Shown one piece after another: positions 41,688-53,073 of a stretch of DNA of 64,000 nt (position 1 is the stretch's first letter; each line of letters starts with the position of its first letter). The stretch is from NCBI RefSeq assembly GCF_004331345.1, contig NZ_SJJZ01000001.1:2480001-2544000 (forward strand), in the 5' to 3' direction. Both the position numbers and the translations under genes were made by a program. Under the pieces are notes generated by a model. The model searched no databases. It was not told the DNA's origin and was given only the letters and a program-made list of their open reading frames with translations. Origin of the DNA: Kribbella soli (lineage in GTDB: Bacteria > Actinomycetota > Actinomycetes > Propionibacteriales > Kribbellaceae).

Positions 41688-42965
41688 TCAGTGGAGGAGG
41701 TCGCCGTTGATCCAGACGGCTTGGACGTCGGCGGGGGTGCCTAGGGTGAAGATTCGGGCCAGGGCTTCTTCGGTGTCTTCGGCGTGGGCGAGGCCTACGG
41801 CCAGGGGGGAGCCTTCGGCGGGGCGGAGGAGTTGGGCGTCGAAGTGGTGGCCCACCGAGAGGTGGCCGACCTGGGGGAGGTCGAGGGCCTCGGCGCCGGC
41901 GGTTGTGGCGAGGTAGAGCAGGTGGGCGGCCGAGAGCGGGCGGCCCTGGTCGCCTTGGAGTTGCTGGCAGAAGTAGGCCTGGAGACCCTCCTTCAGGAGC
42001 GAGAAGCCGGTGCCCGCGCCGACATCCGATCCGAGCGCCACGCGGACGCCGAACTGCAGGTGTCGCGTCAGCGGGAACAACCCGCTGCCGAGCGCCGCGT
42101 TGCTCGTGGGGCAGTGCGCAACCGTCGCGCCGCTGGTCGCCAAGGTCTTCAGCTCCACGTCCGTCGGGTGGACGTTGTGCGCGAGCACGGTACGCCGGTC
42201 CACCAGGCCGTGCCGGTCGTACGTCGTCACGTAGTCGCTGCCCCCGAACAGGTCGGCGACGCTCGCGATCTCCGCCTCGTTCTCGTTCACGTGTGAGGTG
42301 AACAGCGCGCCCGGGATGGCGTCCATCAGTTCACGGCACGTCGCGAGCAGCTCGTCCGTGCAGGAGAGCGAGAAGCGCGGTGTCACGGCGTACCGGTTGC
42401 GGCCGACGCCGTGCCAGCGGTTCGCGAGGGCGAGCGACTCGGCGTACGCGCGGACCGGGGTGGTGAGCAGCTCCGGCCGGAGCAGGCGGTCGCTGAGCAC
42501 GAGCCCGGAAGTGATGCGGAGGCCGACCTTGGACGCGGCGTCGAACAGCGTGTCGACGGCGTCGGCGTAGTGCGCGCCGAAGACGAGCGCCGACGTCGTA
42601 CCGGCCGCTGCCAGTCCGCGGACGAACTCGTTGGCCACGCCTGCCGCATAGTCGACGTCGGCCATCCGCGCCTCCTCGGGGAGGGCGTACCGGTCGAGCC
42701 ATTCGAGCAGCGGCAACCCGAGGCCGCCGACGGCGCGGATCTGCGGGAAGTGCACGTGGGTGTCGACGAATCCGGGCAGTACGACGCCGTCTCGCAGATC
42801 CACGACCTGCTCGGCGGGATGCGCCTGGCGGATCTCCGCGAACGGGCCACGGGCAACGATCATCCCGTCCTCGACCAGCAGCCCCGCGTCGCTGTCGACC
42901 CGCAGGCCGCCGCCGTCGAACGGGTTCTCCGGCGTGTCGATGAACGTGCCACGATAAAGAGTCAT
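41688..42965 (-). CDS. guaD: Guanine deaminase
   Basis: 425 residues. PGFVDTHVHFPQIRAVGG is the first metal site, SHVNENEAEI contains the guanine-deaminase-specific residues, VLAHNVHP and HCPTSNAALGSGLFPL, GSDVGAGTGFSLL the remaining zinc and substrate positions. It deaminates guanine to xanthine, the entry for the guanine branch. Co-directional with xdhC, which overlaps it by 4 bp. Confidence 0.92.
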   Translation of the reverse strand: MTLYRGTFIDTPENPFDGGGLRVDSDAGLLVEDGMIVARGPFAEIRQAHPAEQVVDLRDGVVLPGFVDTHVHFPQIRAVGGLGLPLLEWLDRYALPEEARMADVDYAAGVANEFVRGLAAAGTTSALVFGAHYADAVDTLFDAASKVGLRITSGLVLSDRLLRPELLTTPVRAYAESLALANRWHGVGRNRYAVTPRFSLSCTDELLATCRELMDAIPGALFTSHVNENEAEIASVADLFGGSDYVTTYDRHGLVDRRTVLAHNVHPTDVELKTLATSGATVAHCPTSNAALGSGLFPLTRHLQFGVRVALGSDVGAGTGFSLLKEGLQAYFCQQLQGDQGRPLSAAHLLYLATTAGAEALDLPQVGHLSVGHHFDAQLLRPAEGSPLAVGLAHAEDTEEALARIFTLGTPADVQAVWINGDLLH

Positions 42966-43815
42966 GCCTTTGCCTCACGCTGAGCCGGCGGGGGGCGACG
43001 CACGGCAGTATGGGCCGACGCGGGATGCCGCTCGGCGACGAATTGCTGCAGGAGCCAGGCCGCGACGCTCACCGCGATCACGGCCGGCTCCTTGCCGGGA
43101 AGATCGGACAGACCGATCGGCGTGGTGATCCGCGCGATCGCGTCAGCCGAATTGCCGTCCTCAGCGAGCTTCCGCTGGAATCGGGTCCACTTCGCACTGG
43201 AGCCGATCAACCCGATGGTCGCCAGCTCCTCGTTCCGAATCGCCGCGTCGCAGAGCGCGGCATCCTCGGCATGATCGTGCGTCATGATCAAAACGTGCGT
43301 GCCGGGCGGAAGCTCACCGACGACGAGCTCCGGCAACACCGGCACGTTGTGGACATGGACGTGCGCGACCGCATCATCTAGCACTGCTAGCCGATCAGGC
43401 GTCAACTGGTCGGCCCGCGAGTCGATCAGATGCAGCTCGAGATCGTGCCGCGCAAGAACCCGCGCCAACTCCAGCCCCACATGCCCGACCCCGAAGATCG
43501 CCACCGACGGCACCACAGGCAACGGCTCCAGCAACAACTTCACCTCACCACCGCAACACTGCACTCCGTGCTGGTACGGCGCCTTGTCGGACAACGCCGC
43601 CGTCAACACCTCAGGCGCCGCGACACCGTCAGCGATCATCGCCCGCGAACGCTCGACGCCCAGGGCCTCCAGGTTCCCGCCACCCACCGTCCCCCAGACG
43701 TTGTCGGCGGCAACAACCATCTTCGCCCCGGCCTCCCGAGGCGCATGCCCCCGAACGGACATCACGGTGACGAGAACTCCAGGACGGCGGGCCGATCGCA
43801 ATCGCTGAACCGCCT

Positions 43816-43828
<13 letters not shown>
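42962..43828 (-). CDS. xdhC: Xanthine dehydrogenase accessory protein XdhC
   Basis: 288 residues. SVRGHAPREAGAKMVV and VQCCGGEVKLLLEPLPV are the XdhC/CoxI N-terminal signatures; SVAIFGVGHVGLELARVL starts the C-terminal Rossmann fold. XdhC inserts the sulfurated molybdenum cofactor into xanthine dehydrogenase. It overlaps xdhB by 13 bp and guaD by 4 bp, so the four genes are tightly coupled. Confidence 0.92.
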
Positions 43829-46151
<2,323 letters not shown>

Positions 46152-46155
<4 letters not shown>

Positions 46156-47588
46156 GCGCCGACCCCCTGAAAATAGAAACGCAGCAACGATTGGCCGAGC
46201 ATCGCCGAGCGGTACGACGAGCTGGCGCGGTGATCGTCCATCGGCGTACCCTCCGCGGCCATCACCCCCGCCGCGATCCGCACGGTCTCCTCGGTCCATG
46301 GACGCCGGACCAACGCGGCCTCGGTCTCCCGGGCGCGCAACGGGGTCGCCGCGACGCCGCCGAGCCCGATGCGGGCCTCGCGGACCACGCCGTCCGTCAC
46401 GTCGACGGCGTACCCGATCGCGACGCTGGAGATGTCGTCGAAGCGCCGCTTGGCGATCTTGTGGAACGCGGTCATCGGTGCCAACGGCAACGGGATCACG
46501 ATCGTCCGGATCAGTTCGTCCGGATCTTTGACAGTCTGTCGGTAACCGGTGAAGTACTCCGCCAGCGGTACGACGCGCTCGCCCCGCCGGGACGCGAGGA
46601 CGAGCGATGCGTCGAGCGCGAGCAGAGCCGGCGGAGCGTCGCCGATCGGTGAGCCGGTGCCGAGGTTCCCGCCGATCGTCGCGCCGTTGCGGATCAACCG
46701 CGAGGCGAACTGGGGCATCAGCTGAGCGAGCAACGGGACGCGACCCGCGAGTCGCCGCTCGATCTCGGTCAGGGTCAGCGCCGCACCCAACCGGACCTCG
46801 TCAACGCCGAAGGAGAACTCGCGGAGCTCCTCCAGTCGGTCGATCGCAATCGTCAGCGACGGGCGGGAGCCGAAGATGTTCACCTGCACACCGAGGTCGG
46901 TCGACCCGGCCACGAGCTGCGCGTCCGGCTGCTCCGCGATCAACTCCAACACTCCGTCAAGCGAAGCGGGCCGGACGAACTCGCCCTCGGTGGACACCAT
47001 TCCCGTCGCCACGGGGGCGGGCGGGGCCGCGTCCTGGCGGGCGGCAAATGTGTCGTTCTCGGCGGGGGCATCGAGCGCGTACGCCGCGTCCCGGATCGGC
47101 CGGTAGCCCGTGCACCGGCACAGGTTCCCGCTCAACGAGTGCAAGTCGAATCCGTTCGGCCCGTGCTCGTGATCGCCCTCGCCACATGCACGGCCTGGCC
47201 GGTAGTACTCCGCCGCCATGCTGCAGATGAAGCCCGGCGTGCAGTACCCGCACTGGGAGCCACCGCGGACCGCCATCTCCTGCTGGACCGGGTGCAGCTC
47301 GGCCGGAGAACCCAGGCCCTCCGACGTGACCAGCTCCTGGCCGTCCAGCGACGCGACCGGCAGCAGGCACGCATTCACCGCGGTCCACTCGGTCTGCGAG
47401 TCGGTGCCGGGGCGGGCGACCATCACCGAGCAGGCGCCACACTCGCCTTCCGCACAACCCTCCTTGGCGCCGGTCAGGCCGCGGTCCCGCAGCCAGTCGA
47501 GCACGGTGGTGTGGACAGAGATGTCGCCAAGAGCGGTGAGCTCACCGTTCACGGTCAAAGCAGGGGCGCGGAGGGCTTGCGTAGTCAT
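46152..47588 (-). CDS. xdhA: Xanthine dehydrogenase, FeS/FAD subunit
   Basis: 478 residues from ATG 47588, overlapping the upstream stop (ATGA). Two 2Fe-2S sites: GCAEGECGACSVMV and, in the helical domain, CGYCTPGFICS with GNLCRCTGYRPI. The FAD-binding domain follows from about residue 200 (GEFVRPASLDGVLELIAE, VAGSTDLGVQVN, TIGGNLGTGSPIGD). Unusual only in fusing both subdomains, as in E. coli-type XdhA-like proteins with merged FAD domain. It transfers electrons to NAD+. Confidence 0.95.
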
Positions 47589-49510
47589 CGGTTCGTGCTC
47601 CATCGGGTGCGTGCACTGTGGATCGGGTTGGCGTCGGAGACGAAGTCGTCGAACCGGTAGCCGGCGATCTTCGCGATCTCGAGCAGCGCGGCCGCGTGCT
47701 CCTGGTTCTCGCAGTTGCCCAGTCGCTCACGACCCTGCTCGACGATCCGCTCGTACGACTCAGCGTCGCGCACCGAGATCACCAGCGGGAAGCCGAAACG
47801 CTCCTCGTACGCCGAAGTGATCGCGGTCAGCTCGTCCCGCTCCGGGTCGCCGAGGAACGTCAGGCCCTTGTCCGACTGGTCCCGAAGCGACGCCTCTCCG
47901 CTGAGACCGTCGGCGACGAACTGCGATCCGAGCTGCGGGTACGCCTGGATCAGTTCCACCTGCTCGTCGCGCGAACCGGAGAACAGCGCCTCCTGGAACG
48001 AGCGCCGGAGCGCGTGGGTGTCGGCGTACGGCCGCATCTCCCAGGCCCGCTCGACGGCCCAGCGCGGACCCTGGAACAGGGCGCCGAACGTCTCGACGAA
48101 CTCCTCGCGGGTCATCTCGTTCACCTGGTCCAGCCGCACCGTGTCACCGGGCTGACCCGCCACCGCCGGGCCGAAGCTCTTGCCGACGTGGTGGAACAGG
48201 ATGTTCAGGCCGATCGCGGTCAGGCTGCCGAGCGTGATGCCGCTGCCGAAGATGATCTCGGCCCAGTCCGGCACCGCCTGCGCGACCTGCGGCTGCGCGG
48301 TCACGTACATCGCCAGACCGACGCTGGTCGCCACGATCACGACGTTGCGGTGGTCGTGGAAGTCGACCTTCGCGAGCGTCTGGAACCCGACCACGGCCAC
48401 GGTCGCGAACATCGCCAGCGCCGCGCCGCCGAGCACCGGGTGCGGTACGCCGGCCACGATCGCACCGGCCTTCGGCACCAGCCCGATCAGGATCATGATC
48501 GCGCCCGCGGTCGCGACCACCCACCGGCTGCGGATCCGGGTCAGCCGGACCAGGCCGACGTTCTCGGCGAAGCAGGTGTAGGGGAACGAGTTGAAGACGC
48601 CGCCGATCGTGGTCGCCAGGCCGTCGGCCCGCAGCGCCCGGGCGATGTCGTCGCGGCCGATCCGCTTCTCGACGATCTCACCGGTCGCGAACACGTCGCC
48701 GGTGGTCTCCACCGCGGTGATCAGCATGACCACGACCATCGAGATGATCGCCGCGACCGAGAACTTGGGCCAGCCGAAGTAGAACGGTGTCGTCACGCCG
48801 GCCCAGGCCGCGTCGCCGACCGCGCCGAAGTGCGCGTCGCCCAACGCCCAGGCCACCACGGTCCCGACGACCAGACCGACCAGGACCGCGATGGTCGCCA
48901 TGAAGCCCTTGAAGACGCGCTGGATCAGGACGATCAGCGCGAGCGTGCCGAGCGCGTACGCCATGTTCTTGCCGCTGGTCGGCGCCGCCGTCGGGCCGGC
49001 GCCGCCGACCGCGTCCCCGGCCGCGACCGGCAGCAGCGCCAAACCGATGATCGTGATCACCGAGCCGGTCACCACTGGCGGGAAGAACCGGATCAGCTTG
49101 CTGAAGAACGGTGCGATGAAGAACGTGGCCAGCCCGGCGACCAGAACGGCGCCGTAGATCACCAGCAAACCGTCGGTCCCGCCACCGGCCGCGAGGCCGA
49201 TCGCGATCATCGGCGAGACCGCGGTGAACGTCACGCCCTGCAGCAGCGGCAGCCGTACGCCGACCTTCCAGAACCCGACCGACTGGATGATCGAGGCGAT
49301 GCCGCAGGTGAAGAGGTCGGCGTTGATCAGGTGGATGAGCTGCTCGGTGGTGAGTCCGATCGCACTGGCGAGCAGGATCGGTACGATCACCGCCCCGGCG
49401 TAGAACGCCAGTACGTGCTGAGCGCCGTACACCGCCAGCTTCACAGGTGGCAGCACCTGGTCGACAGGATGGCGGTTGGTATGGCGGCTCGGTCGCAGGA
49501 CTGCCTTCAT
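47585..49510 (-). CDS. NCS2 nucleobase permease fused to an OHCU-decarboxylase-like domain
   Basis: 641 residues from ATG 49510 (GAGGAG upstream). Residues about 1-460 are an NCS2/NAT transporter with many spans, QHVLAFYAG in the first and the NAT signature ENVGLVRLTR. After a linker, residues about 465-625 follow the OHCU decarboxylase pattern (RPYADTHALRRSFQEA, SAYEERFGFPLVISVRD, ENQEHAAALLEIAKIAGYR). The catalytic H-P motif reads QAYPQLG, with Tyr in place of His, and S-x-x-E-Q reads SLRDQ. So the transporter probably brings in xanthine or urate, and the fused domain may bind rather than turn over the intermediate. Confidence 0.85.
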   Translation of the reverse strand: MKAVLRPSRHTNRHPVDQVLPPVKLAVYGAQHVLAFYAGAVIVPILLASAIGLTTEQLIHLINADLFTCGIASIIQSVGFWKVGVRLPLLQGVTFTAVSPMIAIGLAAGGGTDGLLVIYGAVLVAGLATFFIAPFFSKLIRFFPPVVTGSVITIIGLALLPVAAGDAVGGAGPTAAPTSGKNMAYALGTLALIVLIQRVFKGFMATIAVLVGLVVGTVVAWALGDAHFGAVGDAAWAGVTTPFYFGWPKFSVAAIISMVVVMLITAVETTGDVFATGEIVEKRIGRDDIARALRADGLATTIGGVFNSFPYTCFAENVGLVRLTRIRSRWVVATAGAIMILIGLVPKAGAIVAGVPHPVLGGAALAMFATVAVVGFQTLAKVDFHDHRNVVIVATSVGLAMYVTAQPQVAQAVPDWAEIIFGSGITLGSLTAIGLNILFHHVGKSFGPAVAGQPGDTVRLDQVNEMTREEFVETFGALFQGPRWAVERAWEMRPYADTHALRRSFQEALFSGSRDEQVELIQAYPQLGSQFVADGLSGEASLRDQSDKGLTFLGDPERDELTAITSAYEERFGFPLVISVRDAESYERIVEQGRERLGNCENQEHAAALLEIAKIAGYRFDDFVSDANPIHSARTRWSTNR

Positions 49511-49633
49511 CGGGACACGCTCCTCGGCTGCGTGGGGCGGCGGGGATTTGACCTGCACCCGAGCATCGACTCAGTGAGCTGTGGATTGCACCCCGTGAAC
49601 CTCCGAAGATGAACGGCCGGAGAACGCTCCGTT

Positions 49634-49649
49634 TTGTGTGATCACACAA
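49634..49649. promoter_or_regulatory. Perfect 16-bp palindrome upstream of the permease
   Basis: TTGTGTGATCACACAA, with no central spacer, directly after the pucR stop codon and 124 bp upstream of the permease start. Candidate operator for the permease-xdh-guaD transcript. Confidence 0.6.
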
Positions 49650-51194
49650 CTAGAGCGATTTGCAGGCGAGGAACACGTCCACCCGGTCCTCGAGGGTCGA
49701 CAGATCGCGTCCAGTTAGTTGCTCAACGCGTTCGATCCGGTAGCGAACGGTGTTCACGTGCAGATGCAGGTACTCCGCCGTACGCGTCCAGGAGCACGAG
49801 CAGGCGAGGAACGCCTGCAGCGTCATGAGCAGGTCGGCATGGGTACGGCGGTCGTGGTCGAGGACCGCTCCGAGGACGCGGTTGCTGTAGGTGCGCCGTA
49901 CGTCGTCGGGGAGCGTGCCGAGGAGGAGGACGTGCGAGGCGACCTCGTCCGACGTCACCACCGAGACCGGCGCCCGCGCCGCCCTGGCCGCCCGCTGCGC
50001 GAACCGGGCCTCCTCGAGCGCGCCGGCGAGCGCGTCGATCGACGTCTCCCCGCTGATCCCGACCGTCAGGCGGGACCGATTGAGGCCCGGAGCGAGACGT
50101 CCGAAAGCCCGTCGCAGGTGCTCGGGAAGCTCGGGGGTGAAGGGCAGGAACGCGACGAGCAGATCGTCTCGGCCAGGGGCGACAACGGCCGGCCCGACCG
50201 TGAGGGCGACGTCCTCGAGCAGGCTCAGCGCGACCTCGCCGGGGCCGTCCTCCCGCAGTTCGGCGACCGCGACGACCATCGGCCGCTCCGAGTGCGCGCC
50301 CGCCTGCCGGAGCCGCGCGGCGACCTCGGCCTGTGGCGCGCCCGACTCGACCAGGGCGAGGGCGTCGGCGACCAACGGGCGCAAGGCGCGGCGGCCCTCG
50401 TCGCGGCGGGCGCGGTCCAGAGCGGCGATCGCGCTCAGCTCGTGCACCGCCTCGACGTGATCGCGGGACCAGGTCGCGTGGTCGCCGTCGATGACCAGCA
50501 CCCACGCGGTCAGCCGGTTGCCGAACCCCGATCCGACCGGGAACAGGCTGTACGGCGAGCCTCCCGCCTCCTTCGGCGCAACCGCCACGGCCGGCATCCG
50601 ATCAGCGGTGAGGAATCGTCGCGTCACAGCGTCGACGGTCTCGGCGTCGAGCTCGCTCGGACCCGGTACGACGTGGCGCCCGGTCGGGGTCAGCACGCGG
50701 CAGTCGTGCCCGATCTCGGCGGAGATCCGCGCCGCGAGTTCGTCGAGACTGCGCCCGGCCGCGATCGACGACAGCAGCTGCCGCTGACGCACCAGGCTCG
50801 CAGACAACCGCGCGCCCGTTTCGGCCGATCCCGCCGCCGCGACGTACTCCGTCACATCCGCGAACGCGACCTCGATCGGCACCTCGACCAGCGTCACGTC
50901 ATGCCGCCGGCACGCCTCCAGGAGATCAGCCGGTACGTCGCCGAGCTGCGCCTTCCCCGCCAGGATCGTGGTCGCTCCGCGGCCGGCCATCGAGGCCACG
51001 AACATCTCGCTGTCGGCGGCCTGCCGCCGCCAGACCAGCCCGGTCAGCACCACTTCGCCGCCGCTCAGGTACCGCCCCGGCTCCAGCAGGTCGGTGGTCA
51101 CGAGCCGCCCGATCGGCCGGTCGAGCGTCCCGCCCGCCGAGTGCATCAACCGCAACCCGAGCTCCGGCGCATCCAGCAACTCAGCCAGCAACAC
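49650..51194 (-). CDS. pucR: PucR family transcriptional regulator of purine catabolism
   Basis: 514 residues, GTG start with GGAGG upstream. The N-terminal PucR domain (AELLDAPELGLRLMHSAGG to VPIEVAFADVTEYV, about 1-125), a central GGDEF-like segment (RSRLTVGISGETSIDALAGALEEARFAQ) and the C-terminal HTH (FLACSCSWTRTAEYLHLHVNTVRYRIERVEQLTGRDL) are all present. PucR proteins activate purine-utilisation genes in response to pathway metabolites; here it probably controls the permease-xdh-guaD operon downstream and perhaps hyi divergently. Confidence 0.9.
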   Translation of the reverse strand: MLLAELLDAPELGLRLMHSAGGTLDRPIGRLVTTDLLEPGRYLSGGEVVLTGLVWRRQAADSEMFVASMAGRGATTILAGKAQLGDVPADLLEACRRHDVTLVEVPIEVAFADVTEYVAAAGSAETGARLSASLVRQRQLLSSIAAGRSLDELAARISAEIGHDCRVLTPTGRHVVPGPSELDAETVDAVTRRFLTADRMPAVAVAPKEAGGSPYSLFPVGSGFGNRLTAWVLVIDGDHATWSRDHVEAVHELSAIAALDRARRDEGRRALRPLVADALALVESGAPQAEVAARLRQAGAHSERPMVVAVAELREDGPGEVALSLLEDVALTVGPAVVAPGRDDLLVAFLPFTPELPEHLRRAFGRLAPGLNRSRLTVGISGETSIDALAGALEEARFAQRAARAARAPVSVVTSDEVASHVLLLGTLPDDVRRTYSNRVLGAVLDHDRRTHADLLMTLQAFLACSCSWTRTAEYLHLHVNTVRYRIERVEQLTGRDLSTLEDRVDVFLACKSL

Positions 51195-51329
51195 GACGTA
51201 CCTCCGGCCCGAATCCCTTTAGAGGAACGTACAACGCGCGCGTACGCGGAGGACAGCCCTTCATCTCCGCCGGCGCCTTGACGACCATCGGCTCCGAGTT
51301 TATGGTCATTTCACAGAGCAGAAGTTAAA

Positions 51330-51344
51330 TTCCACAATGCGGAA
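51330..51344. promoter_or_regulatory. IclR-type operator, site 3 (hyi promoter)
   Basis: TTCCA-CAATG-CGGAA. Matches site 2 at 13 of 15 bases and site 1 in the arms except one position. It lies 12 bp upstream of the hyi start, inside the 162-bp gap between pucR and hyi. Confidence 0.65.
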
Positions 51345-51356
51345 GATGGAGTCGGG

Positions 51357-52169
51357 ATGAGTCACCAGCTGAAGTACACGGTGAACTGTTCTTTGCTCTT
51401 CACCGAGTTGCCTCTGCTCGAGCGGCCGGCGGCTGCTCGGCGGGCGGGGTTCAGCGCGGTGGAGTTCTGGTGGCCGTTCGTCGAGGCCGTCCCGCCGGAG
51501 CGGCAGGTCGACGCGTTCGTGAACGCGATCACCGACGCCGGTGTGCAGCTCACCGGCCTGAACTTCTTCGCCGGTGACATGCCGGGCGGCGACCGCGGCC
51601 TGGTGTCCTGGCCGAAGCGGTCGAGCGAGTTCCGCGACAACGTCGACGTCACCGTCGGCATCGGTGAGCGGCTCGGTACCCAGGGTTTCAACGCCCTGTA
51701 CGGGAACCGTGTCGACGGCAGCAGCGAGCAGGAGCAGGACGACCTCGCCGTCGAGAACCTCGCCCTCGCCGCCCAGGCCGCCGCGCGGATCGGCGCCACC
51801 GTCCTCGTCGAGCCGGTCAGCGGCGCCGAGCGCTACCCGCTCAAGGTCGCGTCCGACGCGCTCGCGGTGATCGATCGCGTCCAGGCGGCGTACGACGTAC
51901 CGAATGTCGGGCTGCTCGCGGACCTGTACCACCTCGCGGTCAACGGCGACGACGTCGACCGGGTGATCGCCGAGCACGCCGACCGGGTCGCCCACGTGCA
52001 GATCGCCGACAACCCGGGCCGCAACGAGCCCGGCACCGGCACGCTCCCGCTCGACCAGCAGCTCACCGCCCTCGAGGGATGCGGTTACGCCGGCTGGGTC
52101 GGACTCGAGTACAAGCCGTCCACCACCTCAGAAGCAAGCTTCGGCTGGCTGCCGTACGAGCGCCGCTGA
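51357..52169 (+). CDS. hyi: Hydroxypyruvate isomerase
   Basis: 270 residues, TIM barrel of the Hyi/xylose-isomerase-like family. LKYTVNCSLLFTELPLLERPAAARRAGFSAVEFWWPF, LVEPVSGAERYPL, DLYHLAVNGDDVDRVI, and GLEYKPS supply the metal-binding Glu and His residues. Interconverts hydroxypyruvate and tartronate semialdehyde. First gene of the glyoxylate-to-glycerate-to-allantoin operon that starts behind operator site 3. Confidence 0.9.
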   Translation: MSHQLKYTVNCSLLFTELPLLERPAAARRAGFSAVEFWWPFVEAVPPERQVDAFVNAITDAGVQLTGLNFFAGDMPGGDRGLVSWPKRSSEFRDNVDVTVGIGERLGTQGFNALYGNRVDGSSEQEQDDLAVENLALAAQAAARIGATVLVEPVSGAERYPLKVASDALAVIDRVQAAYDVPNVGLLADLYHLAVNGDDVDRVIAEHADRVAHVQIADNPGRNEPGTGTLPLDQQLTALEGCGYAGWVGLEYKPSTTSEASFGWLPYERR

Positions 52170-52188
52170 CTTCCCCTAGGAGACGAAC

Positions 52189-53073
52189 ATGACGAATATC
52201 GCCTTCATCGGCCTCGGCATCATGGGCAACCCGATGGCCGTCCACCTCGCCAACGCCGGCCACACAGTCGCCGGCCTCGACCGTACGCCGGAGCGCGCGG
52301 AAGCCCTGATCGCCGCCGGCGGCCGGGCCGCGACCTCGATCGGTGACGCGGTCAAGGGCGTCGACGTGATCTGCGTGATGGTGCCGGACTCGCCCGACGT
52401 CCAGGACGTCCTCGAAGGTGAGAACGGGGTCTTCCAGAACGCCGAGACCGGCGCGCTGATCATCGACTTCTCCAGCATCCGGCCGGACGTCACGCAGCAG
52501 CTCGCCGAGCAGGCCCGCGCCCTCGGCTTCCGGCTGCTCGACGCCCCGGTCTCCGGTGGCGAGGCCGGTGCCAAGAACGCCGCGCTGTCCATCATGGTCG
52601 GCGGCTCGGGGGACGACTTCGCCGAGGCCAAGCCACTCTTCGACGTGGTCGGCAAGACCGTTGTGCACGTCGGCCCGAGTGGCTCCGGCCAGACGGTCAA
52701 GGCCGCCAACCAGCTGATCGTCGCCGCGAACATCCAGGCCGTCTCCGAGGCGGTCGTCTTCCTGGAGGCGTACGGCGTCGACACGAAGGCCGCTCTCGAG
52801 GTCCTGGGCGGCGGCCTGGCCGGATCCACCGTGCTGAACCAGAAGAAGGAGAACATGCTGTCGCGCTCCTTCGAGCCCGGGTTCCGGATCGACCTGCACC
52901 ACAAGGACATGGGGATCGTCACCGCGGCCGCGCGCGAGGCGGGCGTCGTCGTACCGCTGGGTGCCCTGGTGGCGCAGCTGGTCGCCTCGGCCCGTGCGAA
53001 CGGCGACGGCGGCCTCGACCACTCCGCGCTGCTCCGCGGCGTTGAGCGCTTGTCCGGCAAGGCGGTCAGCTGA
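52189..53073 (+). CDS. glxR: Tartronate semialdehyde reductase (2-hydroxy-3-oxopropionate reductase)
   Basis: 294 residues, 3-hydroxyisobutyrate-dehydrogenase fold. [12 protein letters not shown] binds NAD(P), [11 protein letters not shown] binds substrate, [14 protein letters not shown] carries the catalytic Lys. Reduces tartronate semialdehyde to D-glycerate. Stop and start overlap with gcl by one base. Confidence 0.93.
   Translation: MTNIAFIGLGIMGNPMAVHLANAGHTVAGLDRTPERAEALIAAGGRAATSIGDAVKGVDVICVMVPDSPDVQDVLEGENGVFQNAETGALIIDFSSIRPDVTQQLAEQARALGFRLLDAPVSGGEAGAKNAALSIMVGGSGDDFAEAKPLFDVVGKTVVHVGPSGSGQTVKAANQLIVAANIQAVSEAVVFLEAYGVDTKAALEVLGGGLAGSTVLNQKKENMLSRSFEPGFRIDLHHKDMGIVTAAAREAGVVVPLGALVAQLVASARANGDGGLDHSALLRGVERLSGKAVS

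Noticed and set aside
47618..49612. 664-codon plus-strand reading frame over the permease
   Set aside because: Antisense shadow, consists of charged low-complexity sequence (DRRGRRDH-like runs).
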